NCBI GenBank assembly: GCA_963920705.1
Contig: OY987233.1
Coordinates: forward strand, 12,387,459-12,451,458
Source: Odiellus spinosus
Lineage: Eukaryota; Arthropoda; Arachnida; Opiliones; Phalangiidae
DNA: 64,000 bases
Direction of reading: 5' to 3'
Each line of letters opens with the position of its first letter. Positions within the stretch are counted from its first letter, which is position 1. The notes beneath the pieces were generated by a model. That model had not been told where the DNA came from. It was given only the letters and a program-made list of their open reading frames with translations, and ran no database searches. Shown in pieces: positions 33,028 to 43,622 of the stretch. The position numbers and the translations under genes are program-made.

Positions 33028-34676
33028 AGGTTAGTCATTCAATTTTGGAACTGATCCGAGCTCACTAGCACCTTGCAACACTGTGATGAAAGGAGAGCTG
33101 TGAAAGATGGGTTGTGATTTTAGTCGGGGTCGGGGAATAGGAGAGAAAAAACCACGAAAATCGGTGGCGGTTTATTAAAACCAAAATCCAAAAATTTAAA
33201 TATTATTACATCGTTAACTAATGATAAAAGAATTAGGATCATTAAAAGTATATAAAAACACTGTTTATTGGGGTTTAACGGTATACTTCCGCCTTTAGCT
33301 TCGTTGTTTCAAAAATATCGGATATAGAATTAAGAATTACGTACAAACTTCCGGTTCAAAAAGAAAAGAAAAACCGAAGAAAAGTTTAAAAGATCACGAC
33401 TGTGCCTGAAAATTTCTTTAAATAATAAAGAAAATAACTTGGATCGTAAACCCACCCTTAGTAGTTCTTCCTCAACCATAACTTAAGCCAACGTTATTCA
33501 AGACGCGGTTGCTAATCCTATAGATACCTCGCGCTGAAAAATCAGGATGTTGTTCCAACTATTCCCAATTCAATCGTAATTATCAGTGTTCTTAAAGCTA
33601 TGGTTCCTTTATTTCTAATTATCCTTATCCCTAAGTTTAGCTTCGTACGTAATGACAAATTAAGAAGGCATTGACTTTCCCCGCAGTCATTCGGTGGCCA
33701 CGAGCCAAAGTGACGCTCCTCCTATATCACCCAATTCGACACACTTTTCACTATTACCAAAGGCTTAGGCGACCCTAATATCTCTATTCCTTTACTACCG
33801 ACAAATTTTTACTATCTATATCAGTTTTAAGTCGTTACTGATAATAAAAGCTAGACAAGCCTCGCAATTCCCTTCCTTCTCTATCGGAATTAAATTGACT
33901 TCGCGCGAGATTTTCAAAAATAAAAAATAAAAAAATTTAGAAAAAAGTCTCGCGCTGCTGACCTCAGCACGTGGCGCGCGAACGAAAGAAAAAATAAATG
34001 AAAAAAAGCGCGAACGTCTTTGGCGGGAAATGAATAAGAAAGCGAGCTCGCGCGCGAGTCTGCTTCCGTTCGGCTTAAAACATATCCCAGCCACACACGC
34101 ACTTTTCAAAAGTTTAAAAGTTAAACTTTGCACGCGCGCGATTTCTTCGTCCGATATTTCTCGCGTTTTTTCTACTCGTTCTCGCTTTTGCAATTTCTTT
34201 GCCAATGAATCGTATCTTAATAACTATGTGTAAGCGCCAGCTTCGACTAAGGGCCTCCTCTACACCGAGATAGCGACAAAGTCCTCAAACCACTATCTTT
34301 GGATATATTTGTTTTTTTATCGAAATTGCTTATCAGGTTGTTGCTTGTAAGTATATTGGTCCTAGGCATCCTGCACACGATGGCTTAGGCCTCGCAACCC
34401 TCCAAGTTTATCAGTAAGAACTCTTAACGTTCAGCGGCCGTCCAAGATAGCGATTTTTTTTGTTGCCGCTCCATGGACTTTGAATTTAAGAAATCGCATT
34501 TACCAAAAGCGGGTACAGCGACCCACTTGAACGATATCTTAATCAATTCTAGCTAGCTCTTCTAACCAAAAAACGTTCCCGCAGAAATTGAAAAAGTTTT
34601 ATTTTTAGGATTAGAAAATATTTTATTTGTGGATGTAAGATCTACAGTCTTGAGCCGATTCAGTTTGTTTGTTGGT
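33028..34676. other. Unique sequence with overlapping short frames
   Basis: A CGCG-rich block at 33900-34180 holds a 129-codon minus-strand frame (34205-33816) starting MAKKLQKRERVEKTREIS and an overlapping plus frame. The first 35 residues look charged and protein-like, but the rest is low quality and no donor ends the good part. I do not call a gene. Confidence 0.3.
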
Positions 34677-35028
34677 TGCGTTTTAAAAGTACTTAGGTTT
34701 CAAGTACTCCGCGTTGGTTTTACTCAAGTACTCCGCGTTGGTTTTACGGTACTGTGTCGTCAATATCTAAGGAAATAGGTTATTTCATCATCGGTAACAA
34801 TATTTTAGCTACGTTAAGGAAATTTGTGTTTTTTTTAAGTACTTTTGATAAGTACTTCGGTTGTGATTCCGTTCGTTTTAAAAGTACTCGCGTCGGTTTT
34901 GACGGTACTGTGTTGTGAATATCTAAGGATATAGGTTGTTATTTCATCATCGGTAATAATATTTCATCTACGCTAAAGTAATTGGTTTTTCTAAGTACTT
35001 TTGATAAGTACTTCGGTTGAGATTTGGT
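34677..35028. repeat. Direct tandem duplication, about 180 bp x 2
   Basis: Both copies contain GTTTTAAAAGTACT, CGGTACTGTGT, GAATATCTAAGGA or its variant, ATTTCATCATCGGTAA and CTTTTGATAAGTACTTCGGT. The first copy also holds an internal 22-bp duplication with CAAGTACTCCGCGTTGG (34703-34743). It ends about 480 bases upstream of the candidate start codon at 35511. Confidence 0.85.
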
Positions 35029-35341
35029 GTTCAAAGTGTTTAATTGGATCGTCCAAGTGCGGCTTAACTACAATTACCACATCCATTTAAGAGTCAGTGA
35101 CGTGATTACCAATTAGTTCGTGGCCTCTAATTACCATTTTAATTAAGGCTTAATTAATTTTTTTAACTAAAACACGTGACTATTAAATACTAATATTTTA
35201 CAAAAAATACCATTATTTTATTATTATAGTCTAAAATCATATTTTTTTTCAAAACGGGATTATTAATATTTGTTAGTCGAGTAGTAGATCTTAAATTTGC
35301 AACTTTTTATCTCTAAATAGATAATTTTATTATCTTTATCG

Positions 35342-35349
35342 TGACGTCA
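35342..35349. promoter_or_regulatory. CRE palindrome TGACGTCA
   Basis: A perfect cAMP-response-element palindrome lies 162 bases upstream of the ATG at 35511 and is followed by CGTCATTATC. CREB/ATF proteins bind this word. Its position fits a proximal promoter, but an 8-mer also occurs by chance and others lie at 3405, 37244 and 37478. Confidence 0.35.
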
Positions 35350-35510
35350 CGTCATTATCATATCGGGGGCGTCATTAATAGCCTCAGATTAAGCGCCATA
35401 ACTTAGTTTTTTTTGGAACATTCGGTTGTTTCGACTCGAGAACGGCTTAGAAATAACCCTTTTATCGTGATTATAATTAACCATAATTAAAAGTTGATCG
35501 TCGTACTTAA

Positions 35511-35725
35511 ATGGATAGTAATTGTGAATCGGAATTAAGCGTTAATATGAAGATTTCTACTTCAACGGGACCCGATACCGAACTCGTTAGCATCTCGGGG
35601 ACTTCGGTCGCCAGCGGTAGCGATATTGCCAGCATCGGCACCCTTACCGATTCCAACAAACTTCGAGACAATAGCGATATCATTTTGGCCAAAATGGAAG
35701 CCATTGCCGATAGAATGCAAGCCGG
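35511..35725 (+). CDS. Candidate first coding exon, acidic/serine-rich, function unknown
   Basis: ATG at 35511 opens 71 codons plus two bases that end at a good donor, GCCGG|GTGAGC (exon end 35725, phase 2). An in-frame stop lies just inside the intron. The peptide begins MDSNCESELSVNMKISTSTG, is rich in Ser, Thr, Asp and Gly, and ends with an amphipathic stretch, DIILAKMEAIADRMQAG. Codon use is more GC-balanced than the AT-rich flanks. A CRE palindrome lies 162 bases upstream. This looks like the disordered N-terminus of an intracellular, possibly regulatory protein, but I recognise no family. No second exon could be joined. Antisense frames over the same bases are shadows. Confidence 0.42.
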
Positions 35726-35919
35726 GTGAGCATGCGCCGTCAACGCGAGCGCCCAAATATATTATACAATTTTATGATTTAATTTTTTTTCGACTTAGTT
35801 GACGAGGCTTAAGATATATCTCGATTTTTCTTGTAAGCCTCGGCTTTGAGCCACGCTGGGGTTTTACTTCTATGTATCGAAGATATTGAAGATAGTAGCT
35901 GTATATTTTATGATTTTGC
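35726..35919 (+). other. Putative start of intron 1
   Basis: Begins GTGAGC after the candidate exon and becomes AT-rich. A family A element follows at 35920. Confidence 0.3.
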
Positions 35920-36347
35920 TTAAAGGGAATATGCAAACTAACAACAAATATTTTGATTCCTTATCGTTTAAATAGGCCTAATCCAGTACCAAAAAAAAAA
36001 AAAAAAAAAAATTAAAAAATATTAAACTAGAAATTAATTTCAAACTTACCCGGAAAATATATGCTTAGCTGGATTCTTGGAGATCCTGAATTTATTCGCA
36101 TTGATAGATGAAAATTTCTCGTGGAGATCTCGCCTGAACGACGACTCTTTGTTCATTGGTCGATGACCCATCAATACGAAGAAATTCAGGATCTCCAAGA
36201 ATCCGGCTAAGCCTATTTTCAGGGCAAGTTTTAAATAGATTTCTAGTTTAATATTTGTTTGTAAATTTCTTTACTCTTGGATTAGGCCTATTTAAACGAT
36301 AAGGAATCGATAAAAAAATCACTTATTAGGTTGAATTCTCTCTTTAA
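35920..36347. mobile_element. Family A foldback element, A1 copy with A-run
   Basis: The ends are TTAAAGGGAATATGCAAAC and GGTTGAATTCTCTCTTTAA. An A-run of about 20 bases at 35992-36011 interrupts the left arm. The inner arms GGATTCTTGGAGATCCTGAA and AGGATCTCCAAGAATCCG share one matched substitution, CTTGG/CCAAG, where most copies have CATGG/CCATG. Confidence 0.9.
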
Positions 36348-36651
36348 GAGCGGTATTTATTTTATTGGTCGTATATTTGCCTGTAATATTTCTCCTTTAT
36401 TTTTGCTTCCGAATTAGCAATTTTTCCTATAAAAGATTAGAGGCATTGTAAATATTTGGTTAATATGTCTTCAATAGTCCGACCCGCCCGCGTCAATTTA
36501 AGGATAACGGCTTCGTTATTAAACAACAAATAAAATTATATGCCTAGTAGAAATGTTTTTTTCAGAGAAAACGATATGGTATTGGACAAAAAACTTAACT
36601 AGACGTTTCGATCCGAGGCTCTTCTTCAGTAGTTCCTTAGTTTCAATTTAG
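36348..36651. other. No feature recognised
   Basis: Unique sequence. GTATTGGACAAAAAACTT at about 36580 resembles GCATTGGACAAAAAACTT at 17493, a possible low-copy repeat. Confidence 0.35.
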
Positions 36652-36935
36652 CTACGGTCACACTAGTACTTCTTAATCGATTTGAAACGGTAAAATCAAA
36701 CCGATATTCAAATCGCCAGGAATTGTTTTAAGCATCACGCGTTCACTCATTATCGTTATAAATCGATTTACATTAGCTTCATCTATCGGTTGTTGAAACG
36801 GAATCGGTATGAAACTAGTTTCACCAAAATCGAATCAAATCGATACGATAAAAGACGGTTTCCTGTTCATACGACTCTAACGAAACTTTTTGAAACGATC
36901 TAAATCGATTGCAAGGCCTAGTATGAACGCATCTT
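36652..36935. mobile_element. Family H inverted-repeat element, copy 1
   Basis: The ends GCTACGGTCACACTAGTAC and GGCCTAGTATGAACGCATC are imperfect inverted copies. The body is rich in AATCGATTT and GAAACG words. Copies: 39664-39906 (inverted) and 20590-20707 (part). No coding capacity. Confidence 0.72.
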
Positions 36936-36962
36936 TTGAAAACGATCGACTGATCAAAAAAA

Positions 36963-37146
36963 TAGCTGCGTTCACAGTACAGACTTTGAAATCGTTTTTA
37001 TCCGTTTGGAAAGGTCAAATTATGAAATTTTGGGGTCACCCGTGTTGATATTTGATAAAGAATCAAAATTAATATATTTACAAGTCGATTTGAACATTAG
37101 AAACGATTTGAAAACGGTTCCAAAGTGTCAAGTGCGAACGCGGCTA
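36963..37146. mobile_element. Family P palindromic element
   Basis: The left end TAGCTGCGTTCACAGTACAG and right end CAAGTGCGAACGCGGCTA are inverted copies. AAATCGTTTTTATCCGTTTG faces AAACGATTTGAAAACGGTT, so most of the 184 bp is palindromic. The boundary bases TA could be a mariner-type duplication. A half copy lies at 29116. Confidence 0.75.
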
Positions 37147-37243
37147 ATATATATCATGTCGTTTTCTATGTTAAAAACAAATCTCCGTGGTAAATAATTC
37201 TTTTAATATATACAATTATAAATTGGCTCAATTTTTGTGTGCA

Positions 37244-37485
37244 TGACGTCATGTATTGTTAATTTCCGAGGCACGCTCCACTTTTTAAATTTTTATTTTT
37301 TTATGGCGCGCGCCCATCATTTTTCTACAATCATCCATTAAAAAGAAAGTCTGCCTCGTACCAATCTCACGCGCGATCTCTTTCGCTTGATTTAATCACG
37401 TGTTTTTTTTATTTCCCGCGGGCTCTTGTCCAACGTTCAAACTTAATATTACGTCACGGGTTAACTAAGATTTGACGTGACGTCA
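37244..37485. promoter_or_regulatory. Two perfect CRE palindromes
   Basis: TGACGTCA occurs at 37244-37251 and again at 37478-37485 within GACGTGACGTCACGTGA, which also creates overlapping E-box-like CACGTG and half CREs. The interval is CGCG-rich. It could be a regulatory region of the gene candidates at 35511 (intronic) or 37887 (downstream of its start). This is inference only. Confidence 0.25.
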
Positions 37486-37693
37486 CGTGATATTACTCCC
37501 GTTTGGCTGACTAAGACCGATTCGTTTCGAGAAAAGAATGTTTTTTCTTTAATCTCTACCAAGGCTTAACAATAGTTTTTTATTTTTTTATTATTTTTTT
37601 TCGTGTTCATTTGGCAACGCGTACAAAGCTTTCTTTAGCCCTTATTCTAACGATTGTTTTACGTCGAGAGATGAAGTAAGCCTAGCTTCTTAC

Positions 37694-37887
37694 GCGCTAT
37701 CAATTGAAGGTTGAATTCGGACTCTAGTAGAACTTGAAACATTTTTTTCTCCGTTCCTCTTGCCAAAATAATTTATTTTAAAAAAGACAATACTATATCG
37801 TTCGTTTCGGCAATTACGACTAACGAAGATGAAGCTATTTAAACCCGGTTTTAAGCTAGGGTATAGTTGATGGTTTTGTAGCTTCAT
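37694..37887 (-). CDS. Weak candidate first exon, minus strand
   Basis: On the minus strand, ATG at 37887 opens 64 codons starting MKLQNHQLYPSLKPGLNSF and ending RVRIQPSIDSA, running exactly into GC|GTAAGA. The stop codon of the frame is formed by the donor itself, as expected of a real exon end. The peptide is basic with no recognised domain. No second exon was found. Confidence 0.2.
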
Positions 37888-38028
37888 CCAGTATTATTTC
37901 GTCATAAATAAACAAAAAATGTTTTAGCTGAGATTTTGTTTTTTAAAAATAAGTTGATGAAGAATTTGTGAAATTACTTCTTCCGTGCCATTTTTAAATT
38001 CGTATGATGTTTAATTCCTACGATTATA
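37888..38028. other. No feature recognised
   Basis: Unique AT-rich sequence upstream (on the minus strand) of the 37887 start. Confidence 0.35.
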
Positions 38029-39010
38029 CAGGGTTCAAACACGACCTGTAAAACTTGGAAAAGTCAGCTTTGAAAATTAACCCAAAAGGTCAGGGAAGAG
38101 TAAGGGAATTTGGAAATTGACCCGGAAGGTCAGGGAAAACTCGGGGAATTTGGAAATTGACCCGGAAGGTCAGGGAAAACTCGGGGAATTTGGAAATTGA
38201 CCCGGAAGGTCAGGGAAAATTCGGGGAATTTGGAAATTGACCCCGGAAGGTCAGGGAAAACTCGGGGAATTTGGAAATTGACCCCGGAAGGTCAGGGAAA
38301 ACTCGGGGAATTTGGAAATTGACCCCGGAAGGTCAGGGAAAACTCGGGGAATTTGGAAATTGACCCCGGAAGGTCAGGGAAAACTGGGGAATTTGGAAAT
38401 TGACCCCGGAAGGTCAGGGAAAACTGGGGAATTTGGAAATTGACCCAGAAGTCAGGGAAAACTGGGGAATTTGGAAATTGACCCAGAAGGTCAGGGAAAA
38501 CTCGAGGAATTTGGAAATTGACCCAAAAGGTAAGGGAAAAGTCGGGGAATTTGGAAATTATTCCAAAAGGGCAGGGAAAGTCAGTGAATTTGGAAATTGG
38601 CCCAAAAGGTCGGGAAAAAGTCCGGGAATTGGAAAATTGGCCTAAAAGGTCAGGAGAAAGTCCGGGAATTGGAAAATGGGCCCAAAATATCAGGGAATTT
38701 GTAAATTGGTCCAAATGGTAAGGGAAAAGTCCAGGAAATTTGAAAGTGAGCCCAATTGTCTGAGAAATTAAATATTTTTTAACGTATCAAGGAACTGTTT
38801 ATTTGTCGATCAATTAATTGTAACCTAAAGATTAAATTTTGCTTTCTCATAGTCTGAATAAACTATCCTGACCCTGACTCATAAACGATGTCAAATAAAA
38901 AGTGGGAAATGCAAAAGCCTCGCTCGTAGTAATAAATTCGTGTAAAATATTCAAAAAATTATTTAGAAATAATGAAAACTTGGAAAAGTCAAGGAAATTA
39001 ACGAACCCTG
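38029..39010 (+). mobile_element. CAGGG-type dispersed repeat, copy 5, the most complete
   Basis: It starts CAGGGTTCAAACACGACCTG and ends TTAACGAACCCTG, so the short terminal inverted repeat CAGGGTTC/GAACCCTG is intact. The first half is a minisatellite of 40-42 bp units (AAGGTCAGGGAAAACTCGGG, then GAATTTGGAAATTGACCC) from about 38090 to 38760. The second half is the conserved tail. The eight bases on each side do not form a clear duplication. Open frames on both strands across the array are artefacts. Confidence 0.9.
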
Positions 39011-39663
39011 TTGTAGTAATTCTACGAAACTTTTACCTCCCTAAGGTAGATTTCATTCAATTTATTATGGCAAGATTTCCCGATATGTCGAAAACATTTA
39101 AGTATTTTTTATTCATATTTACGAATAAAACATTTAATTTTATCTCGAAACTTTAAACGAGAACTTTTATCTCTGTGGGATAATTTGGCAACGTTTTCTT
39201 ATAGATAAATAATTGCGGAGAATATTTTTGTAACGAAGATAAAATAACAATGTCGTAGTTTTTGGGGGAGAATTTAGATAAATATATTTCCAAGACACAA
39301 CTATAGTTTTTTTGATAAATTTGAAAACAAGATACTAAGATTTTAAAGTCATCGTGTCACCATTTCTTTTCGAAGATTTAAAGTTAACTACTAAAGGGAA
39401 TTACTTCAAATTATACGTTAATTAAAATGCAGGGAGGCGGAGCTTAAATCAGTTTACGATTTGTAAGCTTCCGTTTTCTTGGTTTTTTAAATGTACCTTA
39501 CAAGTCAATAATTCTATCGAAATTCTTCCTTAATTATATTTCTTGTTATATTTTGACTGATATAGTACCTTGTGGGGCCTCTAGGCAGTCCCATACTTTG
39601 ATATTTTCTCATGGCCACCTCCAGCGAAGGGTTAAGGCCCCTAAAAACCTTTAAAGACCCAAA
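39011..39663. other. No feature recognised
   Basis: Unique AT-rich sequence without splice-supported frames. Confidence 0.4.
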
Positions 39664-39906
39664 TGCATTAGGCCTTCGAATCGATTTAAACCTTATCCAA
39701 ACGTTTCGCTTAAGTCGTGTGAACGGGAAACATATTCTCGAAACTAGTATCGTACCGATTAGGTTTCAACAACCGATATATGAAGCTACAATAAATCGAT
39801 TTATAAAGATAACGCGTGACGCTTAAAACGATTCCTGGCGATTTGAATATCGGTTTGATTTTACCATTTCAAATCGATTAAGAAATGTTAGTTTGACCGT
39901 AACCAT
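39664..39906. mobile_element. Family H inverted-repeat element, copy 2
   Basis: Inverted relative to 36652-36935. It shares CGTACCGATT..GTTTCAACA, ACGCGTGACGCTTAAAACG, CTGGCGATTTGAATATCGG and TTTCAAATCGATTAAGAA. The plus-strand frame 39611-39826 is derived from it. Confidence 0.7.
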
Positions 39907-40715
39907 TCTTAACTTTAGTTTCCACTAGCGCGTAATAGTGCGATTTTCCATGTTTTTGCACGTGCCAAAGCGCCCTATTGGGGGGGGGGGAGCTCCAATT
40001 TATGCCTGTGAAGATATATTATCGAAGGCACTGTTGCCTACTTTGCCTAATTTTAAATCAGGCTCTGATATCTACTATGCCTCTATTGATAAGGTATTAG
40101 TTCATTATCTTTCTTCCCCAACCCCCCAAATTGCCTGTTTTTATTCGGTGACAATAATACCCTGGCAGATATATAGTCCGTGATGTCTTCTAAGTCATTG
40201 ATGAGCCCCTATTTCCGATGAAAAACTATTTGGATTGGTGCTGACACGTTTTTCCTATTAGACACATCGCTATGTAGTGAGAGCATCGGCCAGAAGCTTC
40301 TTCCATTTCGGCTCCCGAGGAATCTTATTAGAGGCGTGGTATGGTGCAGGGTGTATTGTGTTTAATGGTAAAAGAAAGGGAGTATTAGATCTGGCTGTGC
40401 ATGGAGCCTAACCCCCCTCAACTACCCCCAAACCCCTTTACTCGGGTTTCACCATTTATCCGCCAAAACTCTCGCGGTAATTGTTTTCTTCTCCTCCCTA
40501 TCACTTTGGGCAAAAATAATAGAAGTATTTCGGCGTTCGAACAATCCCTATTAATGACTATCTAGCTTATTATTGAATGGCATCCGCTTACACTGTATCT
40601 CCCTTTTCCCTCTATTCGCTTCATTCATTCATTTAATTGGAACTAAATATATTCTCGCGTTCGAGAGGGAATTGACAATGATCTGAGGAAAGCTTCGGCG
40701 GATTGATAGGTTACC
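39907..40715. other. No gene recognised
   Basis: Unique sequence with a G-run at about 39981-39990. The 81-codon frame from 39938 crosses the G-run and has no domain. Confidence 0.4.
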
Positions 40716-41316
40716 TTAAAGAGAACCTGAACGCCATAACTTAATTTTTAGGTTTCTTAGACCATAAAATCAAATATTTAGTTAAAAAAAAATGTATCTT
40801 AAAAGAGTGAAAAGAATGGTATTTAAATATGTACTTTTAAATTTAAAACTTCCTGGTCGACCACCATTTTAAATCCTGCTCCTGTAGAGAAGGGGCTACT
40901 AGCCAATCAAATCTCGTCTTTTTAGCAACTATTTTCCGATGTGTAATGTATATAGAAGCGGTAAGCCCCCAAAAGGTGGCGCCACATATCCCAAAAAATA
41001 TCATTCTCAGTTCAAGCAAAATTGTTTTTCGGAACACCGTTGGAGACCGTGGCGCCATCTAACAAATCACGTAAATTAAATTCTGATTGGGTGGTATCCT
41101 CTTCCTAAGATGGTGGACGATTTAAATATGTCGGGGGGGGGTATAACGCTGACTTTAAACCTCAATTTTCGAGTAAATAAGCGGAGTTATCAATAGACAT
41201 CCGAAGTTATTCATTATCCGATTCCGAGCTCTAGGAGGAAGGTACTTCTTTTATTACAATATAAGGGTTTTATCCATAAAATAGGGCTCTTAATTTTTCC
41301 TTCAGGTTCTCTTTAA
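40716..41316. mobile_element. TTAA foldback element family B, complete (601 bp)
   Basis: The terminal inverted repeats are identical over 16 bases: TTAAAGAGAACCTGAA at 40716 and TTCAGGTTCTCTTTAA ending at 41316. The body contains two inverted GGCGCCA words (GGTGGCGCCACATATCC, CCGTGGCGCCATCTAAC) and inverted CCAATCAAATC / CTGATTGGGTGG. Other copies: 20161-20565 and 56335-56785. TTAA at both ends fits the target used by piggyBac- and Kolobok-type transposases. Confidence 0.88.
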
Positions 41317-41860
41317 CTAACGTAGGGTGAAAGCAGTCTTTAGTTCCAACTCCTAAGTATATAGGTATATCATCCTATTCTGGAAGCTCAGGCGCTAAAT
41401 GTTTTAGCTAATAGCCTTTTTCCCGTCAATATGCAAGCTACACCTCGTAGTTGACAATACGGCGCGAACCTACAGTCAATATACGTAATGCGCTTTTAAT
41501 TTAACTCGGAAATAAGACTAAGGCGGCTTGGCACGCGCCGTCATCTTAGATTGAAATAAATAAAATATACCCGTGATAGGCTTAGAATTCATTGGGGTTT
41601 ATATTCAAAACCCTAGCAGCCTTACTACATCTCTCATTAACGATAGAGTTTGGAAGGCTTGACGCCTGTTGAAACTAGCGACCGATTCTAAACTTATTTT
41701 GATTCGGTCGGAATTCGCGATAATTGATTGTCTTAAATATTTAATAAATGATCTCTATTTATAGATTAGAAATAAGAGGGAGTTTAGCCTTCCACGCGCC
41801 GCGAAGTCGCCATGAATTTACGGCACCAGTTCGATCCCAGTTTGCTGTGAAGTACTTCTA
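41317..41860. other. No feature recognised
   Basis: Unique sequence. CCAGTTCGATCCCAG at about 41826 resembles a tRNA B-box, but no A-box or cloverleaf surrounds it. Confidence 0.4.
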
Positions 41861-42297
41861 TAAAGGGAGAATGACACCTAAAAACAAGTGATTTTTTTTA
41901 TCGATTCCTTATCGTTTAAATAGGCCCAATCCACTAGTGAAACAATTGATATTAAACTAGAAATAAATTTAAAACTTACCCGGAAAATAGGCTTAGCGGG
42001 ATTCATGGAGATCAGCTGAATTGCGTCCGTGTAAGGTCTAGCGTCCAATGAGCGAAGGACTGTCGTTCACGCGAGATCTCCACGAGACTTACAATCGCGT
42101 TCGATTGATCGCTAGACCTTATACGTGAGGAAATCAGGATCTCCATGAATCCCGCTAAGCCTATTTTCCGGGGAAGTTTTAAATTTATTTCTAGTTTAAT
42201 ATTTGTTTGTAATTTTGTTTACTTAATGATTAGGCCTGTTCAAACGATAAGGAATAGATTTAAAAAAATAACTTGTTAGGTTGCATTCTCCCTTTAA
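41861..42297. mobile_element. Family A foldback element, subtype A2
   Basis: Starts TAAAGGGAGAATGACACC and ends GGTTGCATTCTCCCTTTAA. It has the A2 inner arms GTGTAAGGTCTAGCGTCCAA and GATCGCTAGACCTTATACGT, like the copies at 26454 and 61769. Confidence 0.9.
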
Positions 42298-42638
42298 GGC
42301 TTACTGCAGGTTTAGTCGATACCGCGAATCGCGGTTGGTTTGTTCGTGGCTGTCATTCATTCCCGGCATTGTTTGATTGGTAGCGCGAGAGTCTTTTTCC
42401 TCGCTCACCAATTTATCACGAGCTTCACTATTTCCTGGCTGTTCGCGACCCCTCGCGGCTGAAACGACGTATCTCCGTATCCCACGCGATTTAAATTCCT
42501 TACCCGATCGTATTGTTTGCCTTTTAATCTATTATAAATGATTTTAGGTCTAGGAATAAAAATTTATTGTAATCGACTTTAAAAACCCGAAAAAATCAGA
42601 GGACGTATAAAACGCAAGATTTTGAAAATTCCTAAAGT
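42298..42638. other. Unique sequence; possible small minus-strand exon
   Basis: On the minus strand, 50 bases (42458-42409) lie between CGTCGTTTCAG and AATTG|GTGAGC. Two of three frames are open, so support is weak. Not called as a gene. Confidence 0.2.
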
Positions 42639-42639
42639 T

Positions 42640-42772
42640 TTCCAGAATTTTCTAGAACTTTCAAGTGCATTCCAGAATGTTCTAGACTTTTCTAGAACTT
42701 TAGAGTGCATTCCAGAATTTTCTAGAGCTCTTTAAACTTTTTTGGAACCTTCTAAAACATTCTGGAAAACTT
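42640..42772. promoter_or_regulatory. Cluster of heat-shock-element motifs
   Basis: TTCCAGAATTTTCTAGAACT plus TTC (42640-42662) is five perfectly alternating TTC/GAA pentamers, the binding site arrangement of heat shock factor. A related block follows at 42670-42701 (TTCCAGAATGTTCTAGA, then TTCTAGAA). TTCCAGAATTTTCTAGAG is at 42710-42727, and TTGGAACCTTCTAAAACATT then CTGGAA ends it. The blocks are joined by AGTGCA and look like tandem copies of about 40 bp. No heat-shock gene is visible nearby, so this may be a chance product of a small tandem repeat. Confidence 0.45.
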
Positions 42773-43257
42773 TACGGACGTACGCAAGTACGGACATTTC
42801 AAATTAAGTGTTTTATTTCTTTATCCAAATTCGTCTTAACTGGAGATAAACCGTTTTTGTTTTCGGAGATAGCGAACGTTATCCCTCGTGCGCGATCTAA
42901 ATTATTTTCCAACTTATTTTACCCATTGTTTGAAATTGCGGTACGAAGGAAACCCAGGCGGAAGGATACTAATATACTAACTCCGGTTTAGATGGAAGTA
43001 GTTCTAGTTTTTTAGGGTTTTTTTTTTTTTTTTTTTTTTAGTTGTCTGTTGTCGCGGGGATTGTATTTTTCTCTTCGCTTTCGAATTGTTAGAAACTAAA
43101 TTAAATAGAAAAAAAGAACCCGATTTTTTCGCTAAGATATATCGAAGTCAAAATGACGATAAAATGGGATTGGAATCTTTGTTTGGCCCAAAAAAAACGA
43201 GAGACGGGTCAATATTATTAAAACGTTACTAAGCCTTTATAAAACAAAGTTTCAATT
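42773..43257. other. No feature recognised
   Basis: Unique sequence with a T-run at about 43019-43039. Confidence 0.4.
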
Positions 43258-43622
43258 TTAATAACAAGTGTTTTTTATCGATTCCTAGCCTAATCCACCA
43301 ATAAAAACATTCACAAGTATTAATTTAAACTAGAAATCAATTTAAAACTTACCCTGAAAATAGGCTTAGTTTGATTCATGGAGATCCTGAATTTCTTCGC
43401 GACCAATGAAAATAGGCGAGACCTCTGTCAGACTTATAACCAATCAATGGGAATAAATTTAGCTTATCTCCTTGAATCCAGCTAAGCCTATTTTCTGGGT
43501 AAGTTTTAAATTTATTTCTAGTTAAATATGTTTTTGTAAAAAAAATTACAAATGGATTAGGCCTATTTAAACGCAAAAGAATCGATTAAAAATCACTTTT
43601 ATTAGGTTGCATTCTCCCTTTA
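43258..43622. mobile_element. Family A foldback element, shortened copy
   Basis: The left terminus is degraded (TTTTAATAACAAGTG) and the loop shortened. The right end is GGTTGCATTCTCCCTTTAG, with the last TTAA mutated. The arms CTGAAAATAGGCTTAGTTTG and CCAGCTAAGCCTATTTTCTG remain. Confidence 0.85.

Noticed and set aside
33816..34233. 129-codon minus-strand frame starting MAKKLQKRERVEKTREIS
   Set aside because: The beginning looks protein-like, but the remainder is low-complexity, an opposite-strand frame overlaps, and no donor or domain supports it.
38292..38721. Open frames of 67-140 codons on both strands, and similar ones at 2325-2577 and 61148-61530
   Set aside because: Translations of CAGGG-type minisatellites. 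Proline/phenylalanine-rich repeats appear on both strands and drift with unit length.
41820..41845. Possible tRNA B-box (CCAGTTCGATCCCAG)
   Set aside because: No A-box, no paired acceptor stem and no anticodon arm could be drawn around it.
42409..42458. 50-base exon-like segment on the minus strand with good donor
   Set aside because: Two frames are open, so the open frame carries no information. Its phase does not continue the 46718 exon, because the required frame meets a stop.
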